A DNA stretch of 64,000 nt from Bacillus sp. DTU_2020_1000418_1_SI_GHA_SEK_038 (GCF_032341175.1 NZ_CP135435.1:558001-622000); one strand, 5' to 3'. Counted from the first letter of the stretch, positions 7,576-22,208 are shown. Program-made: numbers and translations. Notes: generated by a model from the sequence alone, not told the origin.

Positions 7576-9785
7576 AGTCTCGTAAGGTCCAAAAGGATTT
7601 AGCTTCATTTCTGCTATATACATTTGGCTTCCTGTTGCTATGGGAGTGGCTAAGACCGTTAGAGCAGCTAACAGATACATCGAATATATGGGTTTTTCTC
7701 CTTTTCAGCATTGTGTCACTGCTATTGGCCTATTTAGGCACGCATTTTTTGATAAGCGGTTTTATTAAATGGATATTAATTTTCTATGTATTGCATTTCT
7801 TATACTTTGAGGGATCGTTTTTTAGATTAGATTGGATACCTGTTTTTATGGGGGATTTTTATAAGAGCTTATTGCTGCTTGTCGAAAAGGACACATCTAG
7901 CTTAAGTAACTTTTTTAAAAGCTTTCTATTTTTTATTCTCCTCTGGTTAATGACTTATTTAATTCAATACTGGCTCATTAGAAGAAGGCAGATTTTTATC
8001 TTCTTTTTCATGACATTAATATATATTACAGTTCTTGATACGTTCACTCCTTACGAAGCGGAAGTGGCGATTGTCAGAGCCGTTATTACTGGATTTGTCA
8101 TTATGGGGATGCTTACCTTATATCGACTTATGGATAAAGAAGTTATTCATAGAAGGGCCGAACTCTCACGCAAATGGCTGACGCCTTTAATGGTCATGAT
8201 TGTTATTAGTGTTGCTTTTGGGCTTGCTGCACCAAAGGCAGATCCGATTTGGCCAGACCCCGTTCCTTTTATTAAATCTTATGCTAAGGGCAGCGGAGAT
8301 GAGAGTAGCGGTGTTCAGAGAATTGGCTATGGCCTGGATGATTCCCAACTAGGGGGACCTTTCTTAGGAGATAATCAGGTTGTGTTTCGAGCAGAGGTTG
8401 AATCACGCCAATATTGGAAGGTAGAGACGAAAGATGTTTATACAGGGAAGGGATGGATTACTTCTGGTCCAAGAGAGGAAGTCACTCCTTTTCGTATGGA
8501 GGAAGTAGTTCCAGTTTCTTCGTTTATCAATCATGAAGGTGTAAACAAAGTCGAGGAAATAAGCTTTATAAATGCCTCCATGGAATATAAACATATTGTA
8601 TATCCTTTAGGTATTAAAAGAATTGATACACCTTTTCATCCTGATAGTTCTTTTGAAATCGAAAATTTTACTGAAAAAATCCATACTTTATTAAGTGGTG
8701 TACCTAGGACGATTTATAACTACTCCGTTATTTATGATGTGCCGAAATATAGCGTGACTGCCCTCATGAATGCAAGTTCCGAAATCAACAGTACGCAAAA
8801 TAATGCATTCATCGATAGATATACTCAACTTCCTGATGAATTGCCTCAACGAGTTAGAGAATTAGCCTTGACGATAACAGAAGGCAAGAGTACATGGTTC
8901 GAACAAGCAAGAGCGCTAGAGTCGTATTTTAAAAAATCAGGCTTTGTTTATGATCAAAAGAATGTTGCTGTACCTGGTGCTGATGACGACTATGTTGACC
9001 AGTTTTTATTTGAAACAAAAACAGGGTATTGTGATAACTACTCTACTTCCATGGTAGTGATGGCAAGATCTCTCGGTATCCCTGCAAGATGGGTTAAAGG
9101 GTATACAGAGGGTGAGTACAAGGGGCTTGCTGAAAATAGCCGCAGGATTTTTGAGGTTACGAATAATAATGCCCATTCATGGGTAGAAGTGTATTTTCCT
9201 AATATAGGATGGGTTCCGTTCGAGCCTACACAGGGCTTCTCTAACAATGTTCAATTTAATTTTGACCAGCCGTCCCAGAGCAATTCCCAACCTGAAGATA
9301 CTCAGCCAAAACCGGAAGAAAGGGAAAAGCCTGAGATTGAAAAAGAAAGTCCTGAAAAATCAGCTTCGTCCTTTTCGTTTACGAAGCTTACTCAATCTGT
9401 AAAGGGATTTTTCGCAAAGGCCTGGAAGTGGCTGCTAGGATCTGTTATATGCTTAGCCCTATTGCTATTAATCATTTATCGCTTACGCGGCAGATGGCTT
9501 CCTTATTATTTAGCCTTAAGGTTTAAATGGACTAAAAAGGATGAAAACTTCCCTAAGGCATACATGCTTCTATTAAGAGAATTGCAGCGTTACGGGCTGC
9601 ATCGCAAAGAAGGGCAAACCCTTAGAGAGTATGCTCAGTATGTAGACCGTTTCTATTCAACCAGTGAAATGAGTAAGCTTACCTCCCGTTACGAGAAATT
9701 AATTTATCGAGGAGAAGTAGCAAAAGGAAGCTGGGAAGATACAAAAGAATTGTGGGAAAATTTAATTAAAAAAACAATAGCTTGA
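7572..9785 (+). CDS. yebA: Membrane-bound transglutaminase-like protein (TgpA type)
   Basis: 737 residues. Six or so membrane segments occupy the first 215 residues. A large extracytoplasmic region carries the transglutaminase core, with Cys in KTGYCDNYSTS (about 486), His in NAHSWVEVYF (about 535) and an acidic residue in WVPFEPTQGF (about 550). A linker rich in Pro/Glu/Ser is followed by one more membrane helix (about 625-645) and a C-terminal cytoplasmic DUF4129-like helical tail. This order is typical of TgpA/YebA proteins. It shares the operon with MoxR and DUF58. Substrate is unknown, probably a wall or surface protein. Confidence 0.9.
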   Translation: MKSRKVQKDLASFLLYTFGFLLLWEWLRPLEQLTDTSNIWVFLLFSIVSLLLAYLGTHFLISGFIKWILIFYVLHFLYFEGSFFRLDWIPVFMGDFYKSLLLLVEKDTSSLSNFFKSFLFFILLWLMTYLIQYWLIRRRQIFIFFFMTLIYITVLDTFTPYEAEVAIVRAVITGFVIMGMLTLYRLMDKEVIHRRAELSRKWLTPLMVMIVISVAFGLAAPKADPIWPDPVPFIKSYAKGSGDESSGVQRIGYGLDDSQLGGPFLGDNQVVFRAEVESRQYWKVETKDVYTGKGWITSGPREEVTPFRMEEVVPVSSFINHEGVNKVEEISFINASMEYKHIVYPLGIKRIDTPFHPDSSFEIENFTEKIHTLLSGVPRTIYNYSVIYDVPKYSVTALMNASSEINSTQNNAFIDRYTQLPDELPQRVRELALTITEGKSTWFEQARALESYFKKSGFVYDQKNVAVPGADDDYVDQFLFETKTGYCDNYSTSMVVMARSLGIPARWVKGYTEGEYKGLAENSRRIFEVTNNNAHSWVEVYFPNIGWVPFEPTQGFSNNVQFNFDQPSQSNSQPEDTQPKPEEREKPEIEKESPEKSASSFSFTKLTQSVKGFFAKAWKWLLGSVICLALLLLIIYRLRGRWLPYYLALRFKWTKKDENFPKAYMLLLRELQRYGLHRKEGQTLREYAQYVDRFYSTSEMSKLTSRYEKLIYRGEVAKGSWEDTKELWENLIKKTIA

Positions 9786-9831
9786 CCGGAAAATTAACCT
9801 GTTGATACAATAGGTTCGTTAATCTGCGAAA

Positions 9832-9837
9832 TATAAT
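9832..9837 (+). promoter_or_regulatory. Candidate -10 box of the guaA leader
   Basis: A perfect TATAAT lies 14 bases upstream of the guanine aptamer. No good -35 hexamer is visible at 16-18 bases, so this is a partial call. Confidence 0.4.
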
Positions 9838-9850
9838 AATTGAATGCAAT

Positions 9851-9921
9851 CCTTCATATATCCTCGATAATATGGTTCGAAAGTTTCTACCAAATCACCG
9901 TAAATGATTTGACTATGAAGG
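9851..9921 (+). promoter_or_regulatory. Guanine-type purine riboswitch upstream of guaA
   Basis: P1 is formed by CCTTCATA (9851-9858) and TATGAAGG (9914-9921). Between them are the conserved GTTTCTACC (J1/2), CACCGTAAAT loop and GACTATG. The base deciding ligand choice is C in GACTA, which marks a guanine/hypoxanthine binder rather than an adenine binder. The 3' side of P1 also belongs to an antiterminator: GAAGGCAGA (9917-9925) can pair with TCTGCCTTC (9965-9973). Ligand binding should therefore favour termination before guaA. Confidence 0.95.
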
Positions 9922-9953
9922 CAGATTTTTCGATTCCTTTTTAGGGGTTTTTC

Positions 9954-10006
9954 AAACCAGAATGTCTGCCTTCGCCAACTATGGGGAGCAGTGTCTGGTT
10001 TTTTTA
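9954..10006 (+). terminator. Riboswitch-controlled terminator before guaA
   Basis: AAACCAGA (9954-9961) and TCTGGTTT (9994-10001) close a long hairpin followed by Ts. Its 5' arm contains TCTGCCTTC, which is also the antiterminator partner of the aptamer's P1 strand, so the two folds exclude each other. Confidence 0.88.
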
Positions 10007-10111
10007 TTTTATTTGCGTGGTTTTATGAAATGTATTTGCGTTAATTTTTTATGTAATTGAGAACACTATTTATAATTAATGGTATTTTATTAAATTTGTG
10101 GGGTGAACAGC

Positions 10112-11659
10112 TTGACGGCAAAACTAGAAGGACAAGAAATGATCGTTGTGTTGGATTTTGGAAGCCAGTACAACCAGTTAATTACACGTAGAATTAGAGA
10201 ATTTGGTGTATATAGTGAATTGCACCCTCATACGATTACAGCTGAAGAAATTAAAGAAATGAACCCGAAAGGTATTATTTTCTCAGGTGGCCCGAACAGT
10301 GTATATGAAGAGGGAGCTTTCCGCTGTGATGAGAAAATCTTCGACTTAGGCTTGCCTATTTTTGGTATTTGCTATGGCATGCAATTAATGACGATGCAAT
10401 TAGGCGGAAAAGTGGAAAAGGCAAAGAATCGTGAGTACGGCAAGGCTGAATTAAAGATTGAAAACGAATCTAAGCTTTTTGCTAATCTTCCTTCCGTCCA
10501 AACGGTTTGGATGAGCCATGGTGATTTAGTTGTAGAGGCTCCTCAAGGATTCACAGTTGATGGGATAAATCCGTCATGTCCAATTGCGGCTATGAGTAAT
10601 GAAGAACGCCGCATGTATGCTGTTCAATTCCACCCAGAGGTCCTTCATTCTGTTTATGGGAATGACATATTAAAGAACTTTGTGTTTGGCGTTTGCGAAT
10701 GCAAAGGCGATTGGTCAATGGGGAACTTTATTGAGGTTGAAATGGAAAAGATTCGTCAAACCGTTGGCGATAAAAAGGTGCTTTGCGCGTTAAGTGGCGG
10801 TGTGGATTCTTCTGTTGTCGCGGTGCTTATTCATAAGGCCATTGGCGATCAGTTAACATGTATTTTTGTTGATCATGGCTTACTTCGCAAAGGGGAAGCA
10901 GAAAGTGTTATGAAGACATTTGCTGATGGCTTCCATATGAATGTTATCAAGGTTGATGCGCAGGAGCGTTTCTTAAACAAGCTGAAGGGTGTAGCTGATC
11001 CTGAGCAAAAACGTAAAATCATTGGTAATGAATTTATTTATGTTTTTGATGATGAGGCAACTAAGCTTGAAGGCATCGAGTTTTTGGCACAAGGTACACT
11101 TTATACAGATATTATCGAAAGTGGCACGGCGACCGCACAAACAATCAAGTCCCATCATAATGTAGGCGGACTTCCGGAAGATATGCAATTTAAGCTAATC
11201 GAGCCGCTTAGCACATTATTTAAAGATGAGGTTCGTGCTTTAGGAACAGAGCTTGGAATTCCAGATGAAATTGTTTGGAGACAGCCATTCCCAGGTCCAG
11301 GTCTAGGTATTCGTGTTTTAGGGGAAATTTCTGAGGACAAGCTAGAAATCGTTCGGGAATCTGACTATATTTTACGTGAGGAAATTGCAAAGGCTGGTCT
11401 AGATCGTGATATTTGGCAGTATTTTACTGTCCTTCCTAACATTCGAAGTGTTGGGGTTATGGGAGATGCCCGTACCTACGATCACACAATAGGCATCCGT
11501 GCGGTTACATCAATCGATGGCATGACATCCGATTGGGCTAGAATTCCTTGGGATGTACTAGAAGTTATTTCTTCAAGGATTGTTAATGAAGTAGCTCATG
11601 TTAACCGGGTTGTGTATGATATTACGAGCAAGCCGCCGTCAACAATTGAGTGGGAGTAA
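10112..11659 (+). CDS. guaA: GMP synthase (glutamine-hydrolysing)
   Basis: Converts XMP to GMP using glutamine and ATP. 515 residues, as expected. The N-terminal class I glutamine amidotransferase has the nucleophile in GICYGMQ and His/Glu in QFHPEV. The ATP pyrophosphatase has [11 protein letters not shown], and the C-terminal dimerisation domain ends in [16 protein letters not shown] at 10112 is chosen as start because GGGGTGA lies 5 bases upstream and the product then begins MTAKLEGQE, like relatives; a GTG at 10103 overlaps that site. All catalytic motifs are intact, unlike those of PurQ in this window. Expression is under the guanine riboswitch just upstream. Confidence 0.97.
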   Translation: MTAKLEGQEMIVVLDFGSQYNQLITRRIREFGVYSELHPHTITAEEIKEMNPKGIIFSGGPNSVYEEGAFRCDEKIFDLGLPIFGICYGMQLMTMQLGGKVEKAKNREYGKAELKIENESKLFANLPSVQTVWMSHGDLVVEAPQGFTVDGINPSCPIAAMSNEERRMYAVQFHPEVLHSVYGNDILKNFVFGVCECKGDWSMGNFIEVEMEKIRQTVGDKKVLCALSGGVDSSVVAVLIHKAIGDQLTCIFVDHGLLRKGEAESVMKTFADGFHMNVIKVDAQERFLNKLKGVADPEQKRKIIGNEFIYVFDDEATKLEGIEFLAQGTLYTDIIESGTATAQTIKSHHNVGGLPEDMQFKLIEPLSTLFKDEVRALGTELGIPDEIVWRQPFPGPGLGIRVLGEISEDKLEIVRESDYILREEIAKAGLDRDIWQYFTVLPNIRSVGVMGDARTYDHTIGIRAVTSIDGMTSDWARIPWDVLEVISSRIVNEVAHVNRVVYDITSKPPSTIEWE

Positions 11660-11680
11660 GAAAAGCGGAAGCGCCTTCGG
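11658..11680. repeat. Fragment of the GCGCTTG-type Bacillaceae repeat
   Basis: The segment AAGAAAAGCGGAAGCGCCTT is close to the reverse complement of the right end of the larger element at 28492-28614. It touches the guaA stop. Only the terminal part is present, so it looks like a decayed or truncated copy. Confidence 0.45.
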
Positions 11681-11742
11681 GTCAAACTGTTCCTGCGGTG
11701 AATATTCGTAAGGGTGTTTATAGAGTTTGGCAAAAATACGAA

Positions 11743-11784
11743 CAATACAAAAAGCGGACATGAAAATGTTCGTTTTTTGTATTG
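11743..11784 (+). terminator. Strong hairpin / terminator after guaA
   Basis: Two 19-base arms (11743-11761 and 11766-11784) are reverse complements except for two G-T pairs, with a 4-base loop. The top half, CGGACAT-GAAA-ATGTTCG, is followed by TTTTTT, so it can end guaA transcription. The A-rich lower 5' arm makes a U-run hairpin on the other strand too. Confidence 0.82.
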
Positions 11785-11837
11785 ACGGACTTTCGTCATG
11801 CTGTTAAAATAGGGTTGAATTTAATAAATAGATACTT

Positions 11838-11908
11838 TATCGTATAAATCTGGAAATATGGTCCAGAAGTTTCTACCGGGCTACCGAAAATAGCTTGACT
11901 ACGAGGTA
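11838..11908 (+). promoter_or_regulatory. Guanine-type purine riboswitch upstream of pbuG
   Basis: The aptamer core is clear: AATATGGTCC, GTTTCTACCGGG, CTACCGAAAATAG and GACTACGAGG. The discriminating base is C (GACTACG), so guanine or hypoxanthine is the expected ligand. The P1 helix is weaker than in the other two copies of this window (TCGTA with TACGA plus imperfect pairs). It lies 158 bases upstream of a purine permease gene. Confidence 0.93.
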
Positions 11909-11989
11909 ACTGTGATTATTCGGGCTTCTCTTTAACAGTCTTTATGTATTTTTATATTTCCCGACTTATTGCATGTAACTTGTCGTCAG

Positions 11990-12019
11990 CGCTCTGGGAT
12001 AAACCTGAGCGTATTTTTA
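11990..12019 (+). terminator. Riboswitch-associated terminator before pbuG
   Basis: CGCTCTGG (11990-11997) and CCTGAGCG (12004-12011) form a stem with one mismatch, followed by TATTTTTATT. Placed between the aptamer and the gene, it is the expected OFF structure. Confidence 0.75.
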
Positions 12020-12065
12020 TTGCTCCCGGTAAAAATATAGTAATCATACTTTAGGGGGAAATATA

Positions 12066-13394
12066 GTGAAAAAGTACTTCAGATTTGAAGAGCTTGGCAC
12101 AAACTATCGCCGTGAGTTTATTGGCGGATTGACGACATTTTTATCAATGGCCTATATTTTAATTGTTAATCCACTTACATTGTCGTTATCTTCCGTTCCA
12201 GATCTTCCTGATGCCATGAGAATGGACATGGGAGCAGTATTCGTTGCAACAGCACTAGCAGCTGCAGTAGGATCCTTGTTTATGGGGTTGATAGCCAGGT
12301 ATCCAATAGGCTTAGCACCGGGAATGGGTTTAAATGCATTTTTTGCTTATACCGTTGTTTTAACAATGGGTATCCCTTGGCAACATGCTTTGGGTGGTGT
12401 TTTAATTTCTGGTGTAATCTTTATCATTCTTTCCTTATCTGGATTGCGCGAACTAGTCATTAACGCGATCCCAGCAGAACTTAAGTATGCGGTTGCTGCA
12501 GGTATAGGATTATTTATTACATTTTTAGGTTTTCAAAACGCCGGAATTATCGTCAATAATGATGCTGTTTTAGTAGGGCTTGGTGACTTTACAAACGGAA
12601 ATACATTGTTGGCTATCTTCGGGATCATATTAACAGTCATTTTTATGACTAAAGGTGTTAAAGGTGGTATCTTCTACGGAATGGTCATTACAGCTTTTGT
12701 GGGCTGGATGTTTAATTTGGTAGAGGCACCTGATAAAATTGTTGATGTAGTTCCTAGTATCGCACCAACGTTTGGAGCAGCTTTTCAATCCTTTGGGGAT
12801 AGCTCTTTTTATTCAACACAAATGCTAATAGTCATTTTGACTTTCCTTTTTGTAGACTTTTTTGATACGGCCGGAACTCTTGTAGGGGTTGCGAGTCAAG
12901 CGGGATTAATGAAAGATAATAAACTGCCGCGTGCTGGAAAAGCACTTCTTGCTGATTCTTGCGCGACTGTGACTGGAGCCATTTTTGGTACATCTACAAC
13001 AACTGCGTATGTTGAATCTACAGCAGGGGTTGCTGCAGGTGCAAGGACTGGTTTTGCAGCAATTGTAGTAGCGGGCTTTTTTGGACTCTCTTTATTTTTC
13101 TTCCCTTTATTGAACGTTGTTACACCAGCTGTAACGTCACCGGCATTAATAATTGTTGGAGCATTGATGGTTTCATCACTTGGTAAAATTGATTGGACAC
13201 GTTTTGAAATTGCGGTACCAGCCTTTTTAACGATTATTGTTATGCCGCTTTCTTATAGTATTGCAACTGGTATTGCTATGGGATTCATTTTTTACCCGAT
13301 TACAATGATTGTCAAAGGACGCACAAAAGAGATTCATCCTATTATGTATTTCTTATTTGGGGTCTTCATTCTTTACTTCATATTCTTAAAATAA
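12066..13394 (+). CDS. pbuG: Guanine/hypoxanthine permease (NCS2, AzgA type)
   Basis: 442 residues with about a dozen membrane segments. It opens with FRFEELGTNYRREFIGGLTT and has FFDTAGTLVGVASQAG in the middle and GTSTTTAYVESTAGVAAGARTG, hallmarks of the AzgA-like purine permeases such as B. subtilis PbuG (about 440 residues). It imports hypoxanthine and guanine for salvage by proton symport. The GTG start at 12066 has AGGGGGA 7 bases upstream. Guanine-riboswitch control upstream agrees with the function. In a cell whose de novo pathway is doubtful, this uptake gene may be vital. Confidence 0.95.
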   Translation: MKKYFRFEELGTNYRREFIGGLTTFLSMAYILIVNPLTLSLSSVPDLPDAMRMDMGAVFVATALAAAVGSLFMGLIARYPIGLAPGMGLNAFFAYTVVLTMGIPWQHALGGVLISGVIFIILSLSGLRELVINAIPAELKYAVAAGIGLFITFLGFQNAGIIVNNDAVLVGLGDFTNGNTLLAIFGIILTVIFMTKGVKGGIFYGMVITAFVGWMFNLVEAPDKIVDVVPSIAPTFGAAFQSFGDSSFYSTQMLIVILTFLFVDFFDTAGTLVGVASQAGLMKDNKLPRAGKALLADSCATVTGAIFGTSTTTAYVESTAGVAAGARTGFAAIVVAGFFGLSLFFFPLLNVVTPAVTSPALIIVGALMVSSLGKIDWTRFEIAVPAFLTIIVMPLSYSIATGIAMGFIFYPITMIVKGRTKEIHPIMYFLFGVFILYFIFLK

Positions 13395-13405
13395 TTTATT
13401 TAGCG

Positions 13406-13437
13406 GAGATTCGATACAATTCGAATCTCTATTTTTA
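13406..13437 (+). terminator. Rho-independent terminator after pbuG
   Basis: GAGATTCGA (13406-13414) and TCGAATCTC (13421-13429) form a perfect 9-bp stem followed by TATTTTTAT. Confidence 0.9.
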
Positions 13438-13489
13438 TACACATAAATATAGTGGATAAAAATGGTTGATTATTTTTTTGTATTTAGTG

Positions 13490-13518
13490 TTGACGATGAA
13501 TCTAGGCGGTGGTATTAT
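13490..13518 (+). promoter_or_regulatory. rRNA promoter P1
   Basis: TTGACG (13490-13495), a 17-base spacer and TATTAT (13513-13518), in the usual position about 200 bases before the mature 16S end. Confidence 0.75.
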
Positions 13519-13570
13519 ATAAAAACAGTCGCTGACAAGTTAATAACATTTTTGATAATAAAAAAAGTTG

Positions 13571-13600
13571 TTGACATCACGGTTGAGAAAATGATATATT
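13571..13600 (+). promoter_or_regulatory. rRNA promoter P2
   Basis: TTGACA (13571-13576), an 18-base spacer and TATATT (13595-13600). It is followed by the usual leader GTTCTTTGAAAACTGAACGAAC-like segment at 13630-13651. Tandem P1/P2 promoters are normal for Bacillus rrn operons. Confidence 0.85.
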
Positions 13601-13717
13601 AATAAAGTCGCTTCTGAGCGACAAGATAGTTCTTTGAAAACTGAACGAACAAAAACGTCAACGTTTAACTTTTAGTCTTTTTATAAAAAAAGACATTATG
13701 AGCTAATCAACTCACAA

Positions 13718-18660
<4,943 letters not shown>

Positions 18661-18691
18661 TTTAGTATGATTACTCGAATAACTTCTTCAG

Positions 18692-18722
<31 letters not shown>

Positions 18723-18771
18723 CAATTGTATTCATTGAATATTAATTGTAAAACATAGTACATTGAACGTC

Positions 18772-18829
18772 TGCTCCTGCGCCGCAGCATATTCAGGAAG
18801 TAATTCCTCAGCTCGTCGCAAGCCAGCAG
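18772..18829 (+). repeat. Spacer hairpin element, copy 2
   Basis: This repeats TGCTCCTGCGCCGCAG, and CAGCTCGTCGCAAG near the right end, from the 16S-23S spacer. The inner hairpin is AGGAA-GTA-ATTCCT instead of GAGGA-TGTAT-TCCTC, so pairing is kept while bases changed. Confidence 0.75.
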
Positions 18830-18852
18830 GGAAGTTTAATCAATGTCGTAGG

Positions 18853-18969
<117 letters not shown>

Positions 18970-18974
18970 AAACT

Positions 18975-19003
18975 AAAGAACATCTATATGATGTTCTTTT
19001 TTT
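18975..19003 (+). terminator. rrn operon terminator
   Basis: AAAGAACATC (18975-18984), a 5-base loop and GATGTTCTTT (18990-18999), followed by Ts. No tRNA cluster follows the operon. Confidence 0.95.
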
Positions 19004-19026
19004 GTGCGTAAAATTAGAATGGTAAT

Positions 19027-19260
19027 TTTATGAGCATCATGGAACGAATTTTACAAAAAGCTCATTGAAAACACTCACCATGAGAGGTTCATGGAACGTA
19101 TTTAACTAAGCCCTCATTAAAAACGATTGCCATGAAAGGTTTATGGAACGCGTTTGGCTAAGAATTCACCGAAAACGCTCACCATGAGAGTTTCATGGAA
19201 CGCATTTTGCTAGACCTCGCCCAAAACGTTCACCATGAAAGAACTTCATAGGTCGTATCT
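19027..19260. repeat. Intergenic array, 52-bp period, five units (family B, reversed)
   Basis: ATGGAACG and its variants recur with the ATGG anchor at 19039, 19091, 19143 and 19195, and a diverged fifth at 19248, spacing 52, 52, 52 and 53. A unit reads AACGCTCACCATGAGAG, then TTCATGGAACGCATTT. CCATGA...TCATGG forms a dyad. The reverse complement matches the array at 51041-51190. The remaining bases to 19499 show nothing clear except the ribosome site of the next gene. Confidence 0.9.
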
Positions 19261-19499
19261 TAATCATAAACCTCAGTAAACCTTTTCAAATCGATTGAAA
19301 GCAAAACTATTTAAAAAAGGAAAACAAGTTCTACATTCCCCTTTTTATTACTGGATTGTAATTTTAATAACAAATTATTTTATTCACTTCGCAAACTCAA
19401 CATTCTCCTGTACAATTATATTTCAATATAGGAGTAAATTTATGTGGGTATAAAAATATATTGGTTAGAGGGATGACAAATTAGGGGGAGGGGCTTGTT

Positions 19500-20042
19500 T
19501 TGCTGGAAAGTGGATTTTTAATGATAATTATTATTCTTTTAATCAATATTGTGTATGTATCCTTTTTTACGATTAGAATGATATTAACGTTAAAAGGTCA
19601 AAGATACTTGGCTGCTTTTATTAGCACGATTGAGGTGGTCATCTATGTAGTTGGACTTGGATTGGTTCTGGATAATCTAAACCAAATTCAAAATTTAATT
19701 GCTTATGCGGTTGGATATGGGATTGGTGTAATTGTCGGTATGAAAATTGAAGAGAAGCTTGCCCTCGGTTATATTACCGTGAATGTCATAACGAAGGAGT
19801 ATGATGCGGATATGCCAAAAATGCTAAGAGATAAAGGCTATGGTGTTACAAATTGGGCAGCTAATGGGCTGGAGGGCGACCGAATGGCACTGCAGATCCT
19901 AACGCCAAGAAAATATGAATTAAAGCTTTATCAGACGATTAAAGAGCTTGATCCGAAAGCGTTTATTATTGCCTATGAACCGAAAACCATTCATGGAGGC
20001 TTCTGGGTAAAAAGTGTAAAGAAAGGAAAGTTATTTTCATGA
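19500..20042 (+). CDS. yebE: YebE/UPF0316 membrane protein with DUF2179 domain
   Basis: 180 residues. Three membrane segments lie in the first 80 residues ([20 protein letters not shown], then [16 protein letters not shown] and a Gly-rich third). A soluble DUF2179 domain follows, with [23 protein letters not shown] at 19500 is used as start, behind GGGAGGGG; relatives begin the same way (short polar start, then hydrophobic). The UPF0316 family is conserved in Bacillus beside pur genes, but its function is not known. It overlaps the next gene by four bases. Confidence 0.85.
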   Translation: MLESGFLMIIIILLINIVYVSFFTIRMILTLKGQRYLAAFISTIEVVIYVVGLGLVLDNLNQIQNLIAYAVGYGIGVIVGMKIEEKLALGYITVNVITKEYDADMPKMLRDKGYGVTNWAANGLEGDRMALQILTPRKYELKLYQTIKELDPKAFIIAYEPKTIHGGFWVKSVKKGKLFS

Positions 20043-20242
20043 GCAAAGGAAAAAAGAAAATGGTTTTTGAAGTGCAGGAAAATGAAACCATTGATATGTG
20101 TTTAGACCGGATAAAGAATGCAGGTTATGTACCAATTAGAAGAACAGAAAAGCCGATTTTTGAGGAAAAAAAGATAGGTCAATCCACTACCTATGAGCCA
20201 GTAGGACGCCAGATTGTGTTTGAGGCAAAAGTAATCGAATGA
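20039..20242 (+). CDS. yebG: NETI-motif small protein
   Basis: 67 residues, starting in an ATGA overlap with yebE. It carries the family signature [17 protein letters not shown] (residues 14-30), then a basic stretch RRTEKPIF. Function unknown; in B. subtilis the same pair precedes purE. The stop is followed directly by the PurR-type operator of the purine operon. Confidence 0.88.
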   Translation: MSKGKKKMVFEVQENETIDMCLDRIKNAGYVPIRRTEKPIFEEKKIGQSTTYEPVGRQIVFEAKVIE

Positions 20243-20246
20243 TAAA

Positions 20247-20290
20247 ACACGAACGATACATTATTAAAGTTTTTTATTGTTCGATTATTA
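20247..20290 (+). promoter_or_regulatory. PurR operator (two PurBoxes)
   Basis: ACACGAACGATA and TATTGTTCGATTAT are inverted PurBox-like halves. The CGAAC and GTTCG cores are 24 bases apart, the same spacing I recall from the B. subtilis purE control region. PurR represses when PRPP is low. The site lies just upstream of the -35 hexamer. Confidence 0.88.
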
Positions 20291-20291
20291 G

Positions 20292-20320
20292 TTGACATGA
20301 CTATCTATTGTTGTTAAGAT
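20292..20320 (+). promoter_or_regulatory. pur operon promoter
   Basis: TTGACA (20292-20297), a 17-base spacer and TAAGAT (20315-20320). It is flanked upstream by the PurR operator and downstream by the guanine riboswitch. Confidence 0.9.
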
Positions 20321-20352
20321 GTGCATATAAGTAATAAATGAAGCGAATAATA

Positions 20353-20422
20353 CCCTCGTATAATAATGGGAATAGGCCCATGAGTTTCTACCCAATAACC
20401 GTAAATTATTGGACTATGAGGG
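20353..20422 (+). promoter_or_regulatory. Guanine-type purine riboswitch upstream of purE
   Basis: P1 is CCCTCGTA (20353-20360) with TATGAGGG (20415-20422). The core GAGTTTCTACCCAATAACC, GTAAATTATTGG and GGACTATG is canonical, with the guanine-specifying C. GAGGGAAAGTA (20418-20428) can pair with TACTTTCTCTC (20504-20514) to break the terminator, so the two states are clear. Confidence 0.96.
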
Positions 20423-20492
20423 AAAGTAAATATGCCTGGCGTAAATAGGAATTCATCCTGTTCTATTTAGGTGTGTTCCTGTATGCTTTTTT

Positions 20493-20545
20493 GCCCAGAC
20501 AAATACTTTCTCTCTTTAAGGAAAGTATTTGTGTGGGCTTTTTAT
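20493..20545 (+). terminator. Riboswitch-controlled terminator before purE
   Basis: An 18-bp stem, GCCCAGACAAATACTTTC (20493-20510) with GAAAGTATTTGTGTGGGC (20521-20538), with one or two wobbles, then TTTTTATTT. Its 5' arm is the antiterminator target. Confidence 0.93.
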
Positions 20546-20577
20546 TTAGAAAAAACAAAGAGCTGGAGGAAAGAAAG

Positions 20578-21063
20578 ATGGCAGAAGTTGTAGTGATCAT
20601 GGGCAGTAAATCAGATTGGGAAACGATGAAGCATACTTGCGATATCCTTGATGAGCTTGGAATTCAATACGAAAAAAAGGTTGTTTCCGCCCATCGAACT
20701 CCAGATCTTATGTTTGAATATGCGGAAAACGCGAGAGAAAAAGGCATTAAAGTAATTATCGCCGGGGCTGGAGGAGCTGCTCATCTACCGGGTATGGTTG
20801 CAGCAAAAACGACACTTCCTGTAATTGGTGTACCAGTCCAATCAAAAGCGCTAAATGGTTTGGACTCTTTACTCTCAATCGTCCAGATGCCAGGAGGAGT
20901 GCCGGTAGCAACGGTGGCAATTGGCAAAGCAGGTGCGACTAATGCCGGTTTGCTTGCAGCACAAATCTTAGGCTCTTTCGATTCGAAACTAGCAGCCAGA
21001 CTTGAACAAAAAAGAGAAAACACGAAACAAGAAGTTTTAGAAAGTAGTGATGAGCTTGTCTAA
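20578..21063 (+). CDS. purE: N5-carboxyaminoimidazole ribonucleotide mutase
   Basis: 161 residues, first gene of the purine operon. It converts N5-CAIR to CAIR. Motifs intact: GSKSDWETM at the start, [18 protein letters not shown] and the [20 protein letters not shown] loop. ATG at 20578 has GGAGG 8 bases upstream. A longer upstream frame would run back through the terminator hairpin and is not real. It overlaps purK. Confidence 0.96.
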   Translation: MAEVVVIMGSKSDWETMKHTCDILDELGIQYEKKVVSAHRTPDLMFEYAENAREKGIKVIIAGAGGAAHLPGMVAAKTTLPVIGVPVQSKALNGLDSLLSIVQMPGGVPVATVAIGKAGATNAGLLAAQILGSFDSKLAARLEQKRENTKQEVLESSDELV

Positions 21064-22189
21064 TAAAGTGATTTTACCAGGGCAAACGATTGGAATTATT
21101 GGCGGCGGACAATTAGGGAGAATGATGGCTATTGCCGCAAAAGCACAAGGCTTTAGGATTGCTGTGCTTGACCCGACTGAAGATTCACCTTGTGGGCAAG
21201 TAGCGGATCATGCCATTATCGGCGAATATGACAGCATTGATTCCATAAAGGAACTGGCAAAAGTAAGTGATGTCATCACGTATGAATTTGAAAATATTAA
21301 CGCAGATGCCTTGGATTGGCTTTGTACCAACACCTATGTCCCCCAAGGATCAGCATTGCTTGAAATGACACAGGACCGGACAAAGGAAAAAGCAGCCATC
21401 CAGAAGGCAGGCGCAGAAGTTGCTCCTTATGCAGTCATCGAAACTATAGATGATATTAATAAACACATAGGAAGCCTTGGATTTCCAGCTGTCTTAAAAA
21501 CAGCAAGAGGCGGCTACGATGGAAAAGGGCAATATGTAATTAGAAATGAACAGGAAATTACTGAAGCAGCGAAGCTACTTGAAAACGGAATTTGTGTCCT
21601 GGAGAAGTGGATTCCGTTTGAAAAAGAAATCTCAGTTATTATTTTTCGTAGTGTATCTGGAGAAACTGCTGTTTTACCAGTTGGAGAAAATATTCATAAA
21701 GATAATATTCTGCATCAAACAATCGTACCGGCAAGAATATCGGAACAGGCAAAGGAAAAAGCCGTCCATGCAGCAAAGCAGCTTGCAGAAGCATTCGATC
21801 TTGTCGGAACATTGGCAGTCGAGATGTTTTTAACAGGTGATGATCATATTTATATCAATGAACTTGCACCAAGGCCGCATAATTCAGGGCATTATTCCAT
21901 TGAAGCTTGCGAAACCTCGCAGTTTGAGCAGCATATCCGTGCAGTTTGTAATTGGCCACTTGGCAGTACAGAGCTATTAAAACCGGCAGTAATGGTAAAC
22001 ATATTAGGAGAACATCAGGAACCATTATTAAAGAAGATTCCTACTTTAACGGACTGGAAGATTCATTTGTACGGTAAAAAGGATGCCAAACATAAACGCA
22101 AAATGGGTCATGTAACTCTTTTGCGAGATTCAGTTGAAACGGCAATTGGTGAAGCTGAGGATAGCGGCATTTGGTCCGATGTGAAATAA
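21050..22189 (+). CDS. purK: N5-carboxyaminoimidazole ribonucleotide synthetase
   Basis: 379 residues, ATP-grasp enzyme that carboxylates AIR with bicarbonate. It has the nucleotide fold [24 protein letters not shown] as the glycine-rich loop and [13 protein letters not shown] near the active site. The start overlaps the end of purE by 14 bases; ATG 21050 is chosen, though GTG 21047 and TTG 21056 are also possible because no strong ribosome site stands out. All key motifs are intact. Confidence 0.95.
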   Translation: MSLSNKVILPGQTIGIIGGGQLGRMMAIAAKAQGFRIAVLDPTEDSPCGQVADHAIIGEYDSIDSIKELAKVSDVITYEFENINADALDWLCTNTYVPQGSALLEMTQDRTKEKAAIQKAGAEVAPYAVIETIDDINKHIGSLGFPAVLKTARGGYDGKGQYVIRNEQEITEAAKLLENGICVLEKWIPFEKEISVIIFRSVSGETAVLPVGENIHKDNILHQTIVPARISEQAKEKAVHAAKQLAEAFDLVGTLAVEMFLTGDDHIYINELAPRPHNSGHYSIEACETSQFEQHIRAVCNWPLGSTELLKPAVMVNILGEHQEPLLKKIPTLTDWKIHLYGKKDAKHKRKMGHVTLLRDSVETAIGEAEDSGIWSDVK

Positions 22190-22208
22190 AAGATCGGAGG
22201 CTAAAAGG

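Noticed and set aside
20473..20577. Longer purE start upstream
   Set aside because: It would be encoded by the riboswitch terminator hairpin, and the conserved N-terminus starts at 20578.
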